A stretch of DNA of 64,000 nucleotides from CAYNKA01 sp964397655 (GTDB lineage Bacteria > Spirochaetota > Spirochaetia > DTKZ01), in assembly GCA_964397655.1 (NCBI GenBank), contig CAYNKA010000011.1:78118-142117 (forward strand), written 5' to 3'. Below, one piece after another: positions 15,562 through 24,736 of this stretch (the stretch's first letter is position 1; each line of letters opens with the position of its first letter). The notes below the pieces were generated by a model. The model saw nothing but the letters and a program-made list of their open reading frames with translations. It was not told where the DNA came from and did not search any database. The position numbers were made by a program, and so were the translations under genes.

Positions 15562-16446
15562 ATGACTCAAGGAGTGTTCCTTCAGCAGCTCTTGAACGGC
15601 GTGTCCCTCGGGGGAGTCTATGCGCTCGAGGCCGTGGGCTTCGGCATCATCTTCAACGTTCTCAAGTTCTCGAATTTCTCGCACGGCGGCGTCGTCGCGA
15701 TCTGCGCATATCTCGGCTTCTTCATCTCGACCCGCATCGTGAAGAATCTTTGGATCGCCCTCCTTCTCACGACGGCTCTCGGTGGCTGCGTGGGCGTGGC
15801 GGTCGAGAAGCTCGTCTTCCGTCCCATCCGGCTCCAGAACAAGCCGCTCACGTACTTCTTCGTGAACTCCATCACCGTCGCCATGCTGGTCCAGCAGTTC
15901 TTCTCAGCCGTATGGGGGAGCAACTACTATCCCTACCCGGAGTTCCTCACGCAGACCGTGTTCAGTTTCGGGACCCTCGTCGTCTCGAGGACCTACCTCC
16001 TCATGCTGGGGATCTCGGCCCTGGTCCTCGTGTCCCTCTCCCTCTTCCTCAGGAAGACGAGGACCGGTATCGCGGTGAGGGCGGCGTCCACGGACATCTA
16101 CACGCCCGCGCTCATGGGCGTCAACACGGACGTCATCATTTCCGTGACCTTCGCGATCGCCGGAGTGCTGGCGGGGGTCACCGGGTTCTTCCTCGGCATG
16201 ACCTACACGGTGACGCCGTTCATCGGTAGCCTCATCCTCAAGGGCATCATCGCCTCCATCATCGGCGGCATGGGAAGCCTGGGCGGGGGCGTGATAGCGG
16301 GCATCCTTCTCGGCGCCGTCGAGGGGCTCCTCATCGCGGAGGTGGGCGCGTCCATCACGCCCATCGTCATCTACCTGTGCATAATCCTCCTGCTCCTCGT
16401 GCGGCCGCAGGGGATAGCCGGCAAGCTCTATTCGGTGAAGGCGTGA
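15562..16446 (+). CDS. livH: Branched-chain amino acid-type ABC permease LivH
   Basis: A 294-residue inner-membrane permease with eight or so hydrophobic helices. It begins LLNGVSLGGVYALEAVGFGIIFNVLKFSNFSHGGVV, typical of LivH. The EAA-like cytoplasmic loop includes MGVNTDVIISVTFAIAGVLAGVTG, and the end contains LKGIIASIIGGMGSLGGGVIAGILLG. AAGGGGGTGAT is upstream of the ATG. It is the first gene of the rightward operon and is followed by livM after 8 bases. Confidence 0.92.
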   Translation: MTQGVFLQQLLNGVSLGGVYALEAVGFGIIFNVLKFSNFSHGGVVAICAYLGFFISTRIVKNLWIALLLTTALGGCVGVAVEKLVFRPIRLQNKPLTYFFVNSITVAMLVQQFFSAVWGSNYYPYPEFLTQTVFSFGTLVVSRTYLLMLGISALVLVSLSLFLRKTRTGIAVRAASTDIYTPALMGVNTDVIISVTFAIAGVLAGVTGFFLGMTYTVTPFIGSLILKGIIASIIGGMGSLGGGVIAGILLGAVEGLLIAEVGASITPIVIYLCIILLLLVRPQGIAGKLYSVKA

Positions 16447-16454
16447 GGTAAACC

Positions 16455-17324
16455 ATGCTGTTCTACGCAAAGGTATTGGAAACCACGCTCGTTTCGGGCA
16501 TTTTCGTGCTCTCGGTCTACCTCATGACGGGGCTCACCGGCCTGTTCTCCCTCGGACAGGGGGCCTTCATCTCGCTCGGCGCCTATACCGCGGCCATCGC
16601 GACGGTGAACTTCGGCGTGAACCCCTACGTCGCCATGGCGATGGCCGTCGTCGTCGGGGTCGTGTCGGGCTTCCTGGTCGGCCTCCCGACTCTGAAGCTC
16701 AGGAGGGACTACTTCCTCCTCGTCACCTTCGGGCTGGGCGAGATGGTAAGGGCCCTCCTCCTCTGGATGGCCCAGCTCACGGGAGGCGCCATGGGAATCG
16801 CGGCCATTCCGAACGCCGCCGGCCTCCCGCTCATCGCGGCATCTACCCTCGTCATCCTCCTCCTCGTCTCGAACCTCAAGAAGTCGAATTTCAAGCGGGC
16901 CTGCGTCGCCATCCGCGACGACGAGCTCGCGGCCCAGGCCATGGGGATAAACGTCTACGGATACAAGATCAAGGTGTTCATCCTCTCGGCCGCGATCAGC
17001 GCCTACGGCGGGGCGCTCTTCGCCTTCAACATCATGTTCATCGAGCCGAACCTCTTCGACTGGCTGGACTCGGCAAAGCTCATCATCATCATCTTCGTGG
17101 GCGGGATGAACAGCTTCTCCGGAGCCTTCATCGTGGCCTTCTTCTATTACACTTTCGGGGAGTTCTTCAGGTTCGCGAACGTGTGGCGCGACGTCATCCT
17201 CGCGATCCTCGTCATCGCGGTGAACATCTTCAGGCCTCAGGGCTTCTTCGGCAGCTGGGAATTCTCCCCGGCGCGGCTCCTCGCCGGGGCCCGCGCGAGG
17301 CTTGTCTCTGGAAGGGGGCGGTGA
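16455..17324 (+). CDS. livM: Branched-chain amino acid-type ABC permease LivM
   Basis: A 289-residue LivM-type permease. Typical stretches are LTGLFSLGQGAFISLGAYTAA, GLPTLKLRRDYFLLVTFGLGEMVR and the loop RDDELAAQAMGINVYGYKIKVFILSAAI, where the ATPase contacts the membrane domain. It forms the translocation pore with LivH. GAGGT lies before the ATG. The stop is immediately followed by the ATG of livG. It ends FRPQGFFGSWEFSPARLL, the usual LivM C-terminus. Confidence 0.92.
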   Translation: MLFYAKVLETTLVSGIFVLSVYLMTGLTGLFSLGQGAFISLGAYTAAIATVNFGVNPYVAMAMAVVVGVVSGFLVGLPTLKLRRDYFLLVTFGLGEMVRALLLWMAQLTGGAMGIAAIPNAAGLPLIAASTLVILLLVSNLKKSNFKRACVAIRDDELAAQAMGINVYGYKIKVFILSAAISAYGGALFAFNIMFIEPNLFDWLDSAKLIIIIFVGGMNSFSGAFIVAFFYYTFGEFFRFANVWRDVILAILVIAVNIFRPQGFFGSWEFSPARLLAGARARLVSGRGR

Positions 17325-18098
17325 ATGGAACTCCTACGGGCCGAACGGATATCGAAGAATTTCGGCGGCGTCGCCGCGGTCTCGGATTTCTCCCTGGTCC
17401 AGGAGGAGGGGGAGATCTCCGCCATCATAGGACCGAACGGCGCGGGCAAGACCACGACCTTCAACCTCATCACCGGGGTCCAGAAGACCGACTCGGGGAA
17501 GCTCTACTTCGGAGGCCGCGACATCACGCGCCTCCCCTCGCACCGCATCGCGGCACTCGGCATGAGCAGGACCTTCCAGAACATCAGGCTGTTCGAGAAC
17601 CTGAGCGTCGTGGACAACGTCAAGGTGGTCTACGGCCACAAGATCCGCTACGGCATGTTCGACGAGCTCTTCTCGCTTCCCCGCGTGAGGCGGCAGGAGG
17701 AGGAGATCCACGAGCTCGCGATGAAGAACCTCACGTTCCTCGACCTGGGGAAGTACGCCGAGCACAGGCCGAAGAACCTCTCCTACGGCCTGCAGCGAAG
17801 GCTCGAGCTCGCGAGAGCCCTCATGGCGGAGCCCCGGCTCCTCCTCCTCGACGAGCCGGGAGCGGGGCTCAATCCGAACGAGATCCAGGAGCTCATGGAG
17901 ACCATCAGGTTCATCCACGAGAAGAGGAAGCTTTCCATCATCATCGTCGAGCACCACATGGAGCTCGTCATGAACATCTGCTCGAGGATCCACGTCCTCG
18001 ACTTCGGCAAGAAGATCGCGGAGGGGACGCCCGAGGCCGTGATGAAGGACGAAAGGGTGCTCGAGGCCTACCTCGGAGACGTGGAGGGCGTATGCTAG
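17325..18098 (+). CDS. livG: ABC transporter ATP-binding protein LivG
   Basis: A 257-residue ATPase with Walker A GPNGAGKTT, Q-loop region SRTFQNIRLF, signature LSYGLQRRLELARAL and Walker B LLLLDEPGAGLNP. LSYGLQRRLE is the LivG-specific form of the signature. It energises the LivHM permease together with LivF. The start codon abuts the livM stop. The end overlaps livF by seven bases. Confidence 0.93.
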   Translation: MELLRAERISKNFGGVAAVSDFSLVQEEGEISAIIGPNGAGKTTTFNLITGVQKTDSGKLYFGGRDITRLPSHRIAALGMSRTFQNIRLFENLSVVDNVKVVYGHKIRYGMFDELFSLPRVRRQEEEIHELAMKNLTFLDLGKYAEHRPKNLSYGLQRRLELARALMAEPRLLLLDEPGAGLNPNEIQELMETIRFIHEKRKLSIIIVEHHMELVMNICSRIHVLDFGKKIAEGTPEAVMKDERVLEAYLGDVEGVC

Positions 18099-18799
18099 AA
18101 ATCAAAAACCTCGTCGTCAAGTACGGCGGGATCACGGCCCTGCAGGGCATATCGCTGTCGATACCCGAAGGGAAGATCGTGAGCATGGTAGGGGCGAACG
18201 GGGCGGGGAAGTCCACGACGATCAACGCCGTGAGCGGGATGGTGAGGAAGGTCTCGGGCGAGATCCTGTTCAGGGGAAAGAGCATCGACATCGCGCCGCA
18301 GAAGATCGTCCGCCTCGGCGTCATCCAGGTGCCGGAGGGCAGGAAGATCTTTTCCGCCATCTCGGTGAAGGAGAACATCCTCATGGGAGCCTACGCCGTC
18401 CGCGACAAGGCCCGGATCGAGGCGAACCTTGAGCGCATGTACAAGCTCTTCCCCATTCTCGAGAAGAGGAGGAACCAGGCGGGGGGCACCCTGTCGGGGG
18501 GCGAGCAGCAGATGCTCGCCATAGCCCGGGCTCTCATGTCCGAGCCGTCCCTGCTCCTCCTGGACGAGCCTTCCCTGGGGCTCGCCCCGAAGCTCATCCT
18601 CGACATATTCAGGCTCATTCAGGACCTTCACGCGAAAGGCCTCACGATTCTTCTCGTCGAGCAGAACGCGAGGAAGGCCCTGTCTATTTCGGACTACGCC
18701 TACGTCCTCGAAACCGGCAGGATCATCGCGGAGGGGACGGGCGAAGAAATGGCGAACAACCCCGTGGTCAGGAAAGCTTACCTCGGCTGCAGGGATTGA
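18092..18799 (+). CDS. livF: ABC transporter ATP-binding protein LivF
   Basis: A 235-residue ATPase: Walker A GANGAGKST, VPEGRKIFSAISVKENILMGAY (the LivF hallmark VPEGRxxF), signature LSGGEQQMLAIARAL and Walker B LLLLDEPSLGLAP. It pairs with LivG. The start at 18092 lies inside the livG end and is preceded by GGAGGGCG. Seventeen bases separate its stop from the PreA-like start, so the enzymes that follow are probably cotranscribed with the importer. Confidence 0.93.
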   Translation: MLEIKNLVVKYGGITALQGISLSIPEGKIVSMVGANGAGKSTTINAVSGMVRKVSGEILFRGKSIDIAPQKIVRLGVIQVPEGRKIFSAISVKENILMGAYAVRDKARIEANLERMYKLFPILEKRRNQAGGTLSGGEQQMLAIARALMSEPSLLLLDEPSLGLAPKLILDIFRLIQDLHAKGLTILLVEQNARKALSISDYAYVLETGRIIAEGTGEEMANNPVVRKAYLGCRD

Positions 18800-18816
18800 A
18801 GAAAGGAGAATCAAGG

Positions 18817-20034
18817 ATGTCAGTCGATTTATCGGTCAAGCTCGGAGGAGTGCGTTTCAAGAACCCCTTCATCGTCGGTTCGGGACCCACCGTGAAGAAC
18901 CTCGATCAGATCAAGCAGGCGGCGGACTCGGGCTGGGCGGGCGCATCGATCAAGCTCGCGATCGACCCCTTCCCCTACCTCAACCTGCCGCCCCGTTATC
19001 GATGGCTGAAGAAGGAGAAGATCCACATCTTCACCGCGGAGAAGAGGCTCAACGCGGAGGAGGCCCTTTCGGTCCTGGAGGACGCTCGGAAGGTGCGGGA
19101 CGATTTCGTCTTGATCCCGACGCTCACGTACGACGGCGAGGACGACGAGGGCTGGGGCAGGCTCGCGAAGCGTTTCGCGGACGCCGGGGCCCGTGTCATC
19201 GAGCTCAACATGTGCTGTCCGAACATGTCCTTCAACCTCTCCAACACGGGCACGCAGACGAAGAAGAACACCGGCGCGAGCCTCGGGAACGACCTCGAGA
19301 ATCTTCCGAAGGCGATCGCCGAGGTCGTGAAGAACGCGCCGGTCCCGGTGATCGTTAAGCTCTCTCCCGAGGGGAACCGGCTCCCGCCGGCGGCTTACGT
19401 CGCGATCAAGGCCGGGGCCGCGGCCGTCGGGCATTCGGGGAACCGCCTGGGCATCCCCAACGTGGATATCCGCCGCCCCTTCGACCCCGTGTACCGGCTC
19501 CAGGACCAAATCACCCTGGGCTGCATCTCCGGCCCCTGGCTCGAGCCCCTCGCGCTCAGGGACACCTACCAGATGCGGCACGGCCTCGGGAAGGATCCCT
19601 TCATCATCGGCTCGGGCGGCGTCCGCGACCTCGAGAGCGCGGTGCGTCAGATCATGGTCGGCGCGGACGCGGTCTGGGTCTGCACGGAGACGATGATCCG
19701 CGGCTTCGACTGGCTCCCGAAGACCTTGGAAGGCCTCGAGAGCTACATGGAGGAGATGGGCTTCAAGACGATCCGCGACTTCCGCGATCTTCTCCACAAG
19801 AACATCACCTCGGCCGACGGCCTCACGATCCGCCAGGGCCACGCCGAACTCGACAAGGACAAATGCGTGAACTGCGGCGCCTGCTGGAAGATCGGCCACT
19901 GCTCGGCCATCAGCCACGACGAGGGCGTCACGGTCATCGACGCCGAGCGCTGCCTCGCTTGTTCTACCTGCGTGGACGTCTGCCCGAAACAGGCGATCAG
20001 GATGAGGGAAACGGCCCAAGGAGGAAGGAAATGA
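18817..20034 (+). CDS. PreA-like dihydropyrimidine dehydrogenase subunit (FMN barrel + ferredoxin domain)
   Basis: A 405-residue protein. Residues 1-~320 form a dihydroorotate dehydrogenase-type FMN barrel (VRFKNPFIVGSGPTV, ELNMCCPNMS, VPVIVKLSPEGN, IIGSGGVRDLESAVRQIMVGA). The C-terminus is a two-cluster ferredoxin (CVNCGACWKIGHC and CLACSTCVDVCP); the first motif has an unusual spacing to its last Cys. This is the architecture of PreA, the catalytic subunit of NAD-dependent dihydropyrimidine dehydrogenase. The partner PreT is not in the window, so another electron partner is needed. The start is ATG 18817 with GAAAGGAG upstream. The true substrate may be a different ring compound brought in by the Liv importer (inference). 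Confidence 0.82.
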   Translation: MSVDLSVKLGGVRFKNPFIVGSGPTVKNLDQIKQAADSGWAGASIKLAIDPFPYLNLPPRYRWLKKEKIHIFTAEKRLNAEEALSVLEDARKVRDDFVLIPTLTYDGEDDEGWGRLAKRFADAGARVIELNMCCPNMSFNLSNTGTQTKKNTGASLGNDLENLPKAIAEVVKNAPVPVIVKLSPEGNRLPPAAYVAIKAGAAAVGHSGNRLGIPNVDIRRPFDPVYRLQDQITLGCISGPWLEPLALRDTYQMRHGLGKDPFIIGSGGVRDLESAVRQIMVGADAVWVCTETMIRGFDWLPKTLEGLESYMEEMGFKTIRDFRDLLHKNITSADGLTIRQGHAELDKDKCVNCGACWKIGHCSAISHDEGVTVIDAERCLACSTCVDVCPKQAIRMRETAQGGRK

Positions 20035-21077
20035 AAACGGTGAGAATAGGCATCGTCGGAGCCAAATTCGCGGGCGGCTTCCATTCGGACATCTGGAAGA
20101 CCCTGCCGGGGGCGGAACTCTCCGCCGTGGTGGATCTCGACGAGGGGGCCCGGAACGCCTTCAAGGCGAAATACGGCATCGCGAAGGCCTACTCCGATTA
20201 CCGCGACCTCGTCGCCGATCCCGACGTCGACGTCGTGGACGTGTGCGTGCCGAATTTCCTGCACGCCGAGATCTCCGCCGCAGCCCTCGCCGGGGGGAAG
20301 AACGTCATCTGCGAGAAGCCCTTCGCCACGACGGCGGAGGACGCGCGGAAGGTCGTGGAGGCCCAGGCGAAGTCGGGAAAACGCTTCTTCTACGCGGAGG
20401 ACTGGATCTTCGCCCCGGCCCTGCGCCGCGCGGAGGCCGTCTACCGGCAGGGAGGCATAGGGAAGGGCTTCTTTTTCAAGGGCAAGGAATGTCACAACGG
20501 CTCCCATTCGCCTTTCGCCAAGAAGATCAAGTTCTGCGGCGGGGGCTCGGTCATCCACCTCGGCATCCACCCCATCGGGTATTTCCACTACCTTCTCGGC
20601 ATGCCGGAGAGGGTGACGGGCTGCTGCAGCGGCGGGCTCGAACGGAATTTCATCCAGAAGGACTTCGAGGGCGAGGACTGGGGCCTGGGCGTCCTCCATT
20701 TCCCCGGCGGCGAGAAGGTTCTCGTCGAGGGCAACTACATCACGACCGGAGGCATGGACGACGTCATCGAATTCTACGGTTCCGAAGGGGTGATCAAGGT
20801 CGACCTCACCTTCGGGAGCCCGCTCTCGGTTTTCTCGAAGAACGGGATAGACTACGCGGTGGAGAAGGCGGAGTTCACCCACGGCTGGACCAGGCCCGCG
20901 GTGAACGAGAACGAGTCCCTCGGATACCGGAGCGAACTCGCGCACTTCCTGGCCTGCCTCAAGGGCGATGAGGCTCAGCTTCCGGGCACCTCGGCGGCCG
21001 ACGGATACAACGTGTTCAGGATCATCGACGCCCTGTACCGCTCGAACCGGGAGAACCGCACCGTCACGATCGATTGA
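20031..21077 (+). CDS. Gfo/Idh/MocA family oxidoreductase
   Basis: A 348-residue NAD(P)-dependent oxidoreductase. The Rossmann start is RIGIVGAKFAGGFHSDIWKTL, and the family motif ICEKPFATTAEDARKVVEA supplies the conserved Glu-Lys-Pro. The C-terminal alpha/beta domain includes GGGSVIHLGIHPIGYFHYLLG with the catalytic His region. Members oxidise sugars, inositols and related polyols. The substrate here is unknown. An ATGA overlap joins it to the PreA-like gene, and GGAGGAAGGAA precedes the start. It sits between an Fe-S flavoenzyme and nagB, so a carbohydrate or amino-sugar role is possible. Confidence 0.87.
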   Translation: MKTVRIGIVGAKFAGGFHSDIWKTLPGAELSAVVDLDEGARNAFKAKYGIAKAYSDYRDLVADPDVDVVDVCVPNFLHAEISAAALAGGKNVICEKPFATTAEDARKVVEAQAKSGKRFFYAEDWIFAPALRRAEAVYRQGGIGKGFFFKGKECHNGSHSPFAKKIKFCGGGSVIHLGIHPIGYFHYLLGMPERVTGCCSGGLERNFIQKDFEGEDWGLGVLHFPGGEKVLVEGNYITTGGMDDVIEFYGSEGVIKVDLTFGSPLSVFSKNGIDYAVEKAEFTHGWTRPAVNENESLGYRSELAHFLACLKGDEAQLPGTSAADGYNVFRIIDALYRSNRENRTVTID

Positions 21078-21113
21078 CCTTTCGACCCGAATTCACTATA
21101 AGAGGAGAACGCC

Positions 21114-21860
21114 ATGAACATCCATATACACGATTCCGAATCCGCGATGGCGCGGGCCGCCGCGGAAAAAGCGGCCTTCGCGCTCAACCGCGCGCTGGCA
21201 AGCAAGAAGGAAGTCCGTCTCGTCGCGGCCACGGGGAACGCCCAGTTCAAGTTCCTCGAGGAACTCTACGCGCGCAAGGACATCGATTGGAAGAGGATCA
21301 CGCTCTTCCATCTCGACGAATACGTCGGACTTCCCAAGACCCATCCCGCCAGCTTCGCGGGCTACATCCAGGAGAGGATCGTGGACAAGCTGCATCCCGG
21401 CAGGGCGGTACTTCTCGACGGGAGTGCGAAGGATCCCGAGGCGGAACGCAGGCGCGTCTCCGCCCTGCTCGCCGAGGCGCCGGCGGACGTCGCGTTCGTG
21501 GGTATCGGCGAGAACGGGCACCTCGCCTTCAACGACCCGCCCGCCGATTTCGAGACCGAGGAGCCGTACATCATCGTGGACCTGGACGAGCGCTGCAGGC
21601 GCCAGCAGGTCGGCGAGGGCTGGTACAAGAGCCTGGACGAGGTGCCGAAGCGGGCCTTTTCCATGTCGATCCGGCAGATCATGAAAAGCGCCGTGATCAT
21701 CGCGATCGTCCCGGAGAAACGGAAAGCGGAGGCTGTGAGGAACTGCCTCGGGAAGGACGTGAAGATATCCCCGGAGCGTCCCTCTTCGATCCTCAAGAAT
21801 CATCCCGACGTCCACATCTACCTCGACGCGGATTCCGCGTCGCTCCTCGAGAAGGACTGA
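21114..21860 (+). CDS. nagB: Glucosamine-6-phosphate deaminase
   Basis: A 248-residue NagB-family enzyme. Signature elements are ITLFHLDEYVGLPKTHPASF and VAFVGIGENGHLAFNDPPADF, which carry the catalytic Asp/Glu/His set. It converts glucosamine-6-phosphate to fructose-6-phosphate and ammonia. It is slightly divergent: the region ERCRRQQVGEGWYKSLDEVP replaces the usual RxSNxFxxxGxVP-like segment, and it could act on another amino-sugar phosphate. AGAGGAG precedes the ATG. It lies between the oxidoreductase and the ROK regulator. Confidence 0.85.
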   Translation: MNIHIHDSESAMARAAAEKAAFALNRALASKKEVRLVAATGNAQFKFLEELYARKDIDWKRITLFHLDEYVGLPKTHPASFAGYIQERIVDKLHPGRAVLLDGSAKDPEAERRRVSALLAEAPADVAFVGIGENGHLAFNDPPADFETEEPYIIVDLDERCRRQQVGEGWYKSLDEVPKRAFSMSIRQIMKSAVIIAIVPEKRKAEAVRNCLGKDVKISPERPSSILKNHPDVHIYLDADSASLLEKD

Positions 21861-21885
21861 GGGGAAGAAAGCCGGGGCCCGCAGT

Positions 21886-23091
21886 ATGCTGAGCAATATC
21901 GCGACCGTCTACCAGGCGTCGCACAGCAGGGTGAAGGACAGGGAGAAATCCCTCGTCTACCAGGAGATCTCCAACTTCGCGCCCTGCAGCCGCAAGACCG
22001 TCGCCGAAAAGACCGGCATCCGCCAGATGACGGTGTCCCGGGTGGTCCACGAACTGCTCTGCGACGGGCTCGTCGAGGAGCGGGAGGAGAGGGCGGGGGA
22101 GAAGCGGGGGCGGCCGGAGATCCTCCTCGCGCCGAACCTCGACCGGCTCGCCGCCATCTCACTCTACCTCCAGTCGCGCGAGCTCCATGCGGTCCTGATG
22201 AACATAGGCGAGCGGATCCTGAACGAGAGCTTCGCCACCCTGGACGCGGACGTGACCAACGAGGACTTCATCGAGAACTGCGAAGCCCTCGTGCGCGGGC
22301 TCGCGGCCGCGATCCCCAAGGGATCGGAGCTCCTGGGAGTCGCGATCTCGCTCGTGGGCACCGTGAGTTCGGAGAAGAAGATCTGGATTTCCGCCTCCCG
22401 CTGGCGCAACATACGCAGCCTCGACTTCTCCGTCCTGGAGAAACGGCTCTCGCTTCCCCTGATCATCAACAGGATGCAGGACTCGGAGCTCGAGTACCTG
22501 GTCCAGAAGACGCCCCGCTACCGGGGAAAGAACGTCCTCTTTCTCCACTGGGGCTTCGGCATAGGCGCGTCCTACGCGTACAAGGGCAAGGTCCTCGGTT
22601 CGGGCGTCGGGCGCTTCGGCGAGATCGGCCACACGCGGGTCGCTCCGGACTCGGACAAATCCTGCCAGTGCGGGGCCAAGGGCTGTCTCGAGACCGAGGC
22701 CGCCCTCTGGGCCCTCCGCGACGACCTCCGAAAATACGCGGGCGTAGTGTTCACGGACGAGCGCGAGCTCGGCAGGATATTCAGGAACGACGACATCCTC
22801 TCCTGTCCGGCGGTGGAGCGCGCGCTGGGGTACGTATCCTTCGCCCTGCTCAACCTCCACCAGATCTTCTACCCCGACGTGATCGTGTGTTACGGCCCGT
22901 TCACGGAGAACGCGGAACTCTTCCGCAGGCTCGAGCGGTCCATCAAGGACGGGCTCCCGTCCTACGCTAAGGACCTCGTGGAGATGAAGGCCGTTCAGGG
23001 CGGCTTTCAAGGCTGCATCCGGGGGAGTCTCTATGAATTCTTCAAACGCAGATTCCGCGACCTCCTCCGCGTCCACATGACGAAGATCTGA
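21886..23091 (+). CDS. ROK family transcriptional regulator
   Basis: A 401-residue protein with an N-terminal winged helix-turn-helix (CSRKTVAEKTGIRQMTVSRVVHELLCDGLVEE) and a C-terminal ROK domain. The ROK zinc site and signature are visible in GEIGHTRVAPDSDKSCQCGAKGCLET (His plus CxCGxxGCxE). The catalytic Asp of sugar kinases is not obvious, fitting a regulator such as NagC/Mlc rather than a kinase. It is the last gene of the rightward cluster. It is the best candidate to bind the palindromes at 12703-12725 and 15481-15503, because ROK operators elsewhere have AT-rich outer arms of similar span. The ligand is probably a sugar phosphate or related compound. Confidence 0.87.
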   Translation: MLSNIATVYQASHSRVKDREKSLVYQEISNFAPCSRKTVAEKTGIRQMTVSRVVHELLCDGLVEEREERAGEKRGRPEILLAPNLDRLAAISLYLQSRELHAVLMNIGERILNESFATLDADVTNEDFIENCEALVRGLAAAIPKGSELLGVAISLVGTVSSEKKIWISASRWRNIRSLDFSVLEKRLSLPLIINRMQDSELEYLVQKTPRYRGKNVLFLHWGFGIGASYAYKGKVLGSGVGRFGEIGHTRVAPDSDKSCQCGAKGCLETEAALWALRDDLRKYAGVVFTDERELGRIFRNDDILSCPAVERALGYVSFALLNLHQIFYPDVIVCYGPFTENAELFRRLERSIKDGLPSYAKDLVEMKAVQGGFQGCIRGSLYEFFKRRFRDLLRVHMTKI

Positions 23092-23127
23092 GGCCGGCCG
23101 CGCTCGGTTGGCGCGGCGAAGGAAGCG

Positions 23128-24729
23128 TCAGCCGAAGGACGCCCCGGTCGCCGCGTAGGTCAGCTCGGGCTTTTCCGGGAGATCTCGGCCGAGCGTCATG
23201 CGGACGTTCTCCTTGAAGCGGCGGAACCCGTTCGCCTCGAGCCATGCCTTCCATGCCGGGTGATTGGGCGGGACGTCGATGACGATCGGCCTGCCGGAGG
23301 ACGTCCCGAGGACCGCGGCCACGAGCCCCCTGGCCGTCTCCTCGTTCCGGGCGACCACGGGACCGATCCTGTCCGTCGCCGAACCCCGCTTGCCGAGGCA
23401 GAAGCCCGAGAGGCTCCCGTCCTCCTCCCGGGCCGCGAACGCGTACTCCCTCGTCCCTTCGTAGAATTTTTCGAGCAGGGCACGCCTGTCCGCGCCGCTC
23501 GCCTCCGCGTCGAGGGACGCTGCGGCCGCGAGGTCGTCCGGCTTCATGGAGCGGACGGAGGCCGGAACCTGGGCCGGCTTCGGCGCTCCTCCCTCCTGCC
23601 TGAGCATCCTGACTATCCTGTATCCTTCGACGAAGCCGAACCCGTCGTAGAGCGGTTTCCCCTCCGAGGTCGCGTCGAGCTGCACGCTCGGGCAGGAGGC
23701 GAGCCGGTCGATCGCGGCACGGACCAGCATCTTCCCGATTCCGCGCCTCCTCATCTCCGGCCGCACGAGGACCATGGCGATCCTACCCAGGACGCCGCCG
23801 AAATTCGTGGTCGTGGTCGTTCCCACCACCCTGCCGTTGTGGACGGCCGCGAAGCAGCCTTCTGAGTCGAGGACGAGGAAAAGCTCCCAGTCGGAGGCGT
23901 CCTGGTTCCAGCCGGCGAGCCGGGAGAGCTCCAGGGCCGCGGGGATGTCCTCAGACCGCATCCTTCGCACCGAAACCGGCCCCGCCCCTTCGTAGACGGG
24001 GTGCTCGTCGAACCACGCGAGGCGCTTCTCCGCGGCTTCGAGAAGGTTCCGCTCGATGGAGGCGATGACTGCGCGGCCGGCTTCTGCGCTCGCGAGCCTC
24101 GGATTCCCCCAGACGCCCGCCGGCCTGACCGAACCCATGCCGAAGTGGGCGAGATCGTCCTGGACCGCGCCCTCGATCCCGACCGGGGCCTCGGCGCGGG
24201 CGTAATCGCCCACGAGGTCGGGATGCAGGGCGAGCATGATGGAGGTCTCCATGGCTCCCGCGTGGATGTCGAAGCGGCCGAAGGCCTTTCCTTCCTCGGA
24301 TGTGTCGTACTCGTAGGCGTTGAGGAGGAGGAGCTTGAGCGGCCTGTTCCTCCGGTTCACGTCCTTCGCCAGCGGCTTCAGGATATGGTTGCCGCCGTGG
24401 AAATTGACCACGATGAGCCGGGTGAAATTCTGCCGTTCGAGCTCGTCGATCAGGTCCTTGATCATCGCGATCCCCGTCTCGAGCCCGAGCGTCAGGGAGC
24501 CGCGGAACCCGCCCTGTTCCATGCTCGTGAGCACGGGAATCGCCGGGAGAAGGCCCGCTTCCAGAGCGAGGGCGAGCTTTTCCGCGAAATACTCCGCCTC
24601 GAGGAGGTCCGTGTTCAGGGGAAGGTGGAAGCCGTGCTGCTCCGTCGATCCGATCGGAAGCACGGCCCAGGGCCTGGCGAGAGTCTGCCAGGCCGGAGAG
24701 GGGCTGTAGGGGCCGACTGGTCGTTTCAT
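23128..24729 (-). CDS. Creatininase-family amidohydrolase fused to two GNAT acetyltransferase domains
   Basis: A 533-residue fusion. Residues 1-~240 are a creatininase-type metallo-amidohydrolase: LPIGSTEQHGFHLPLNTD (metal ligands Glu30, His32/35, Asp41), NFHGGNH and DIHAGAMETS. Residues ~243-385 are a GNAT domain with VRPEMRRRGIGKMLVRAAI, the acetyl-CoA loop. Residues ~395-520 look like a second GNAT-type domain of the YitH/HolE2-like group. Creatininase relatives cleave or form amide bonds. Joined to acetyltransferases it may acetylate or deacylate one substrate (inference). There is no ribosome binding site before ATG 24729, but a promoter ends seven bases upstream, so the message may be leaderless. 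Confidence 0.82.
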   Translation of the reverse strand: MKRPVGPYSPSPAWQTLARPWAVLPIGSTEQHGFHLPLNTDLLEAEYFAEKLALALEAGLLPAIPVLTSMEQGGFRGSLTLGLETGIAMIKDLIDELERQNFTRLIVVNFHGGNHILKPLAKDVNRRNRPLKLLLLNAYEYDTSEEGKAFGRFDIHAGAMETSIMLALHPDLVGDYARAEAPVGIEGAVQDDLAHFGMGSVRPAGVWGNPRLASAEAGRAVIASIERNLLEAAEKRLAWFDEHPVYEGAGPVSVRRMRSEDIPAALELSRLAGWNQDASDWELFLVLDSEGCFAAVHNGRVVGTTTTTNFGGVLGRIAMVLVRPEMRRRGIGKMLVRAAIDRLASCPSVQLDATSEGKPLYDGFGFVEGYRIVRMLRQEGGAPKPAQVPASVRSMKPDDLAAAASLDAEASGADRRALLEKFYEGTREYAFAAREEDGSLSGFCLGKRGSATDRIGPVVARNEETARGLVAAVLGTSSGRPIVIDVPPNHPAWKAWLEANGFRRFKENVRMTLGRDLPEKPELTYAATGASFG

Positions 24730-24736
24730 GGAATTG

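Noticed and set aside
23097..23117. GC-rich hairpin between the ROK and creatininase genes as a terminator
   Set aside because: GCCGCGC/GCGCGGC can pair, but neither side has a T-run, so it is not a convincing terminator.
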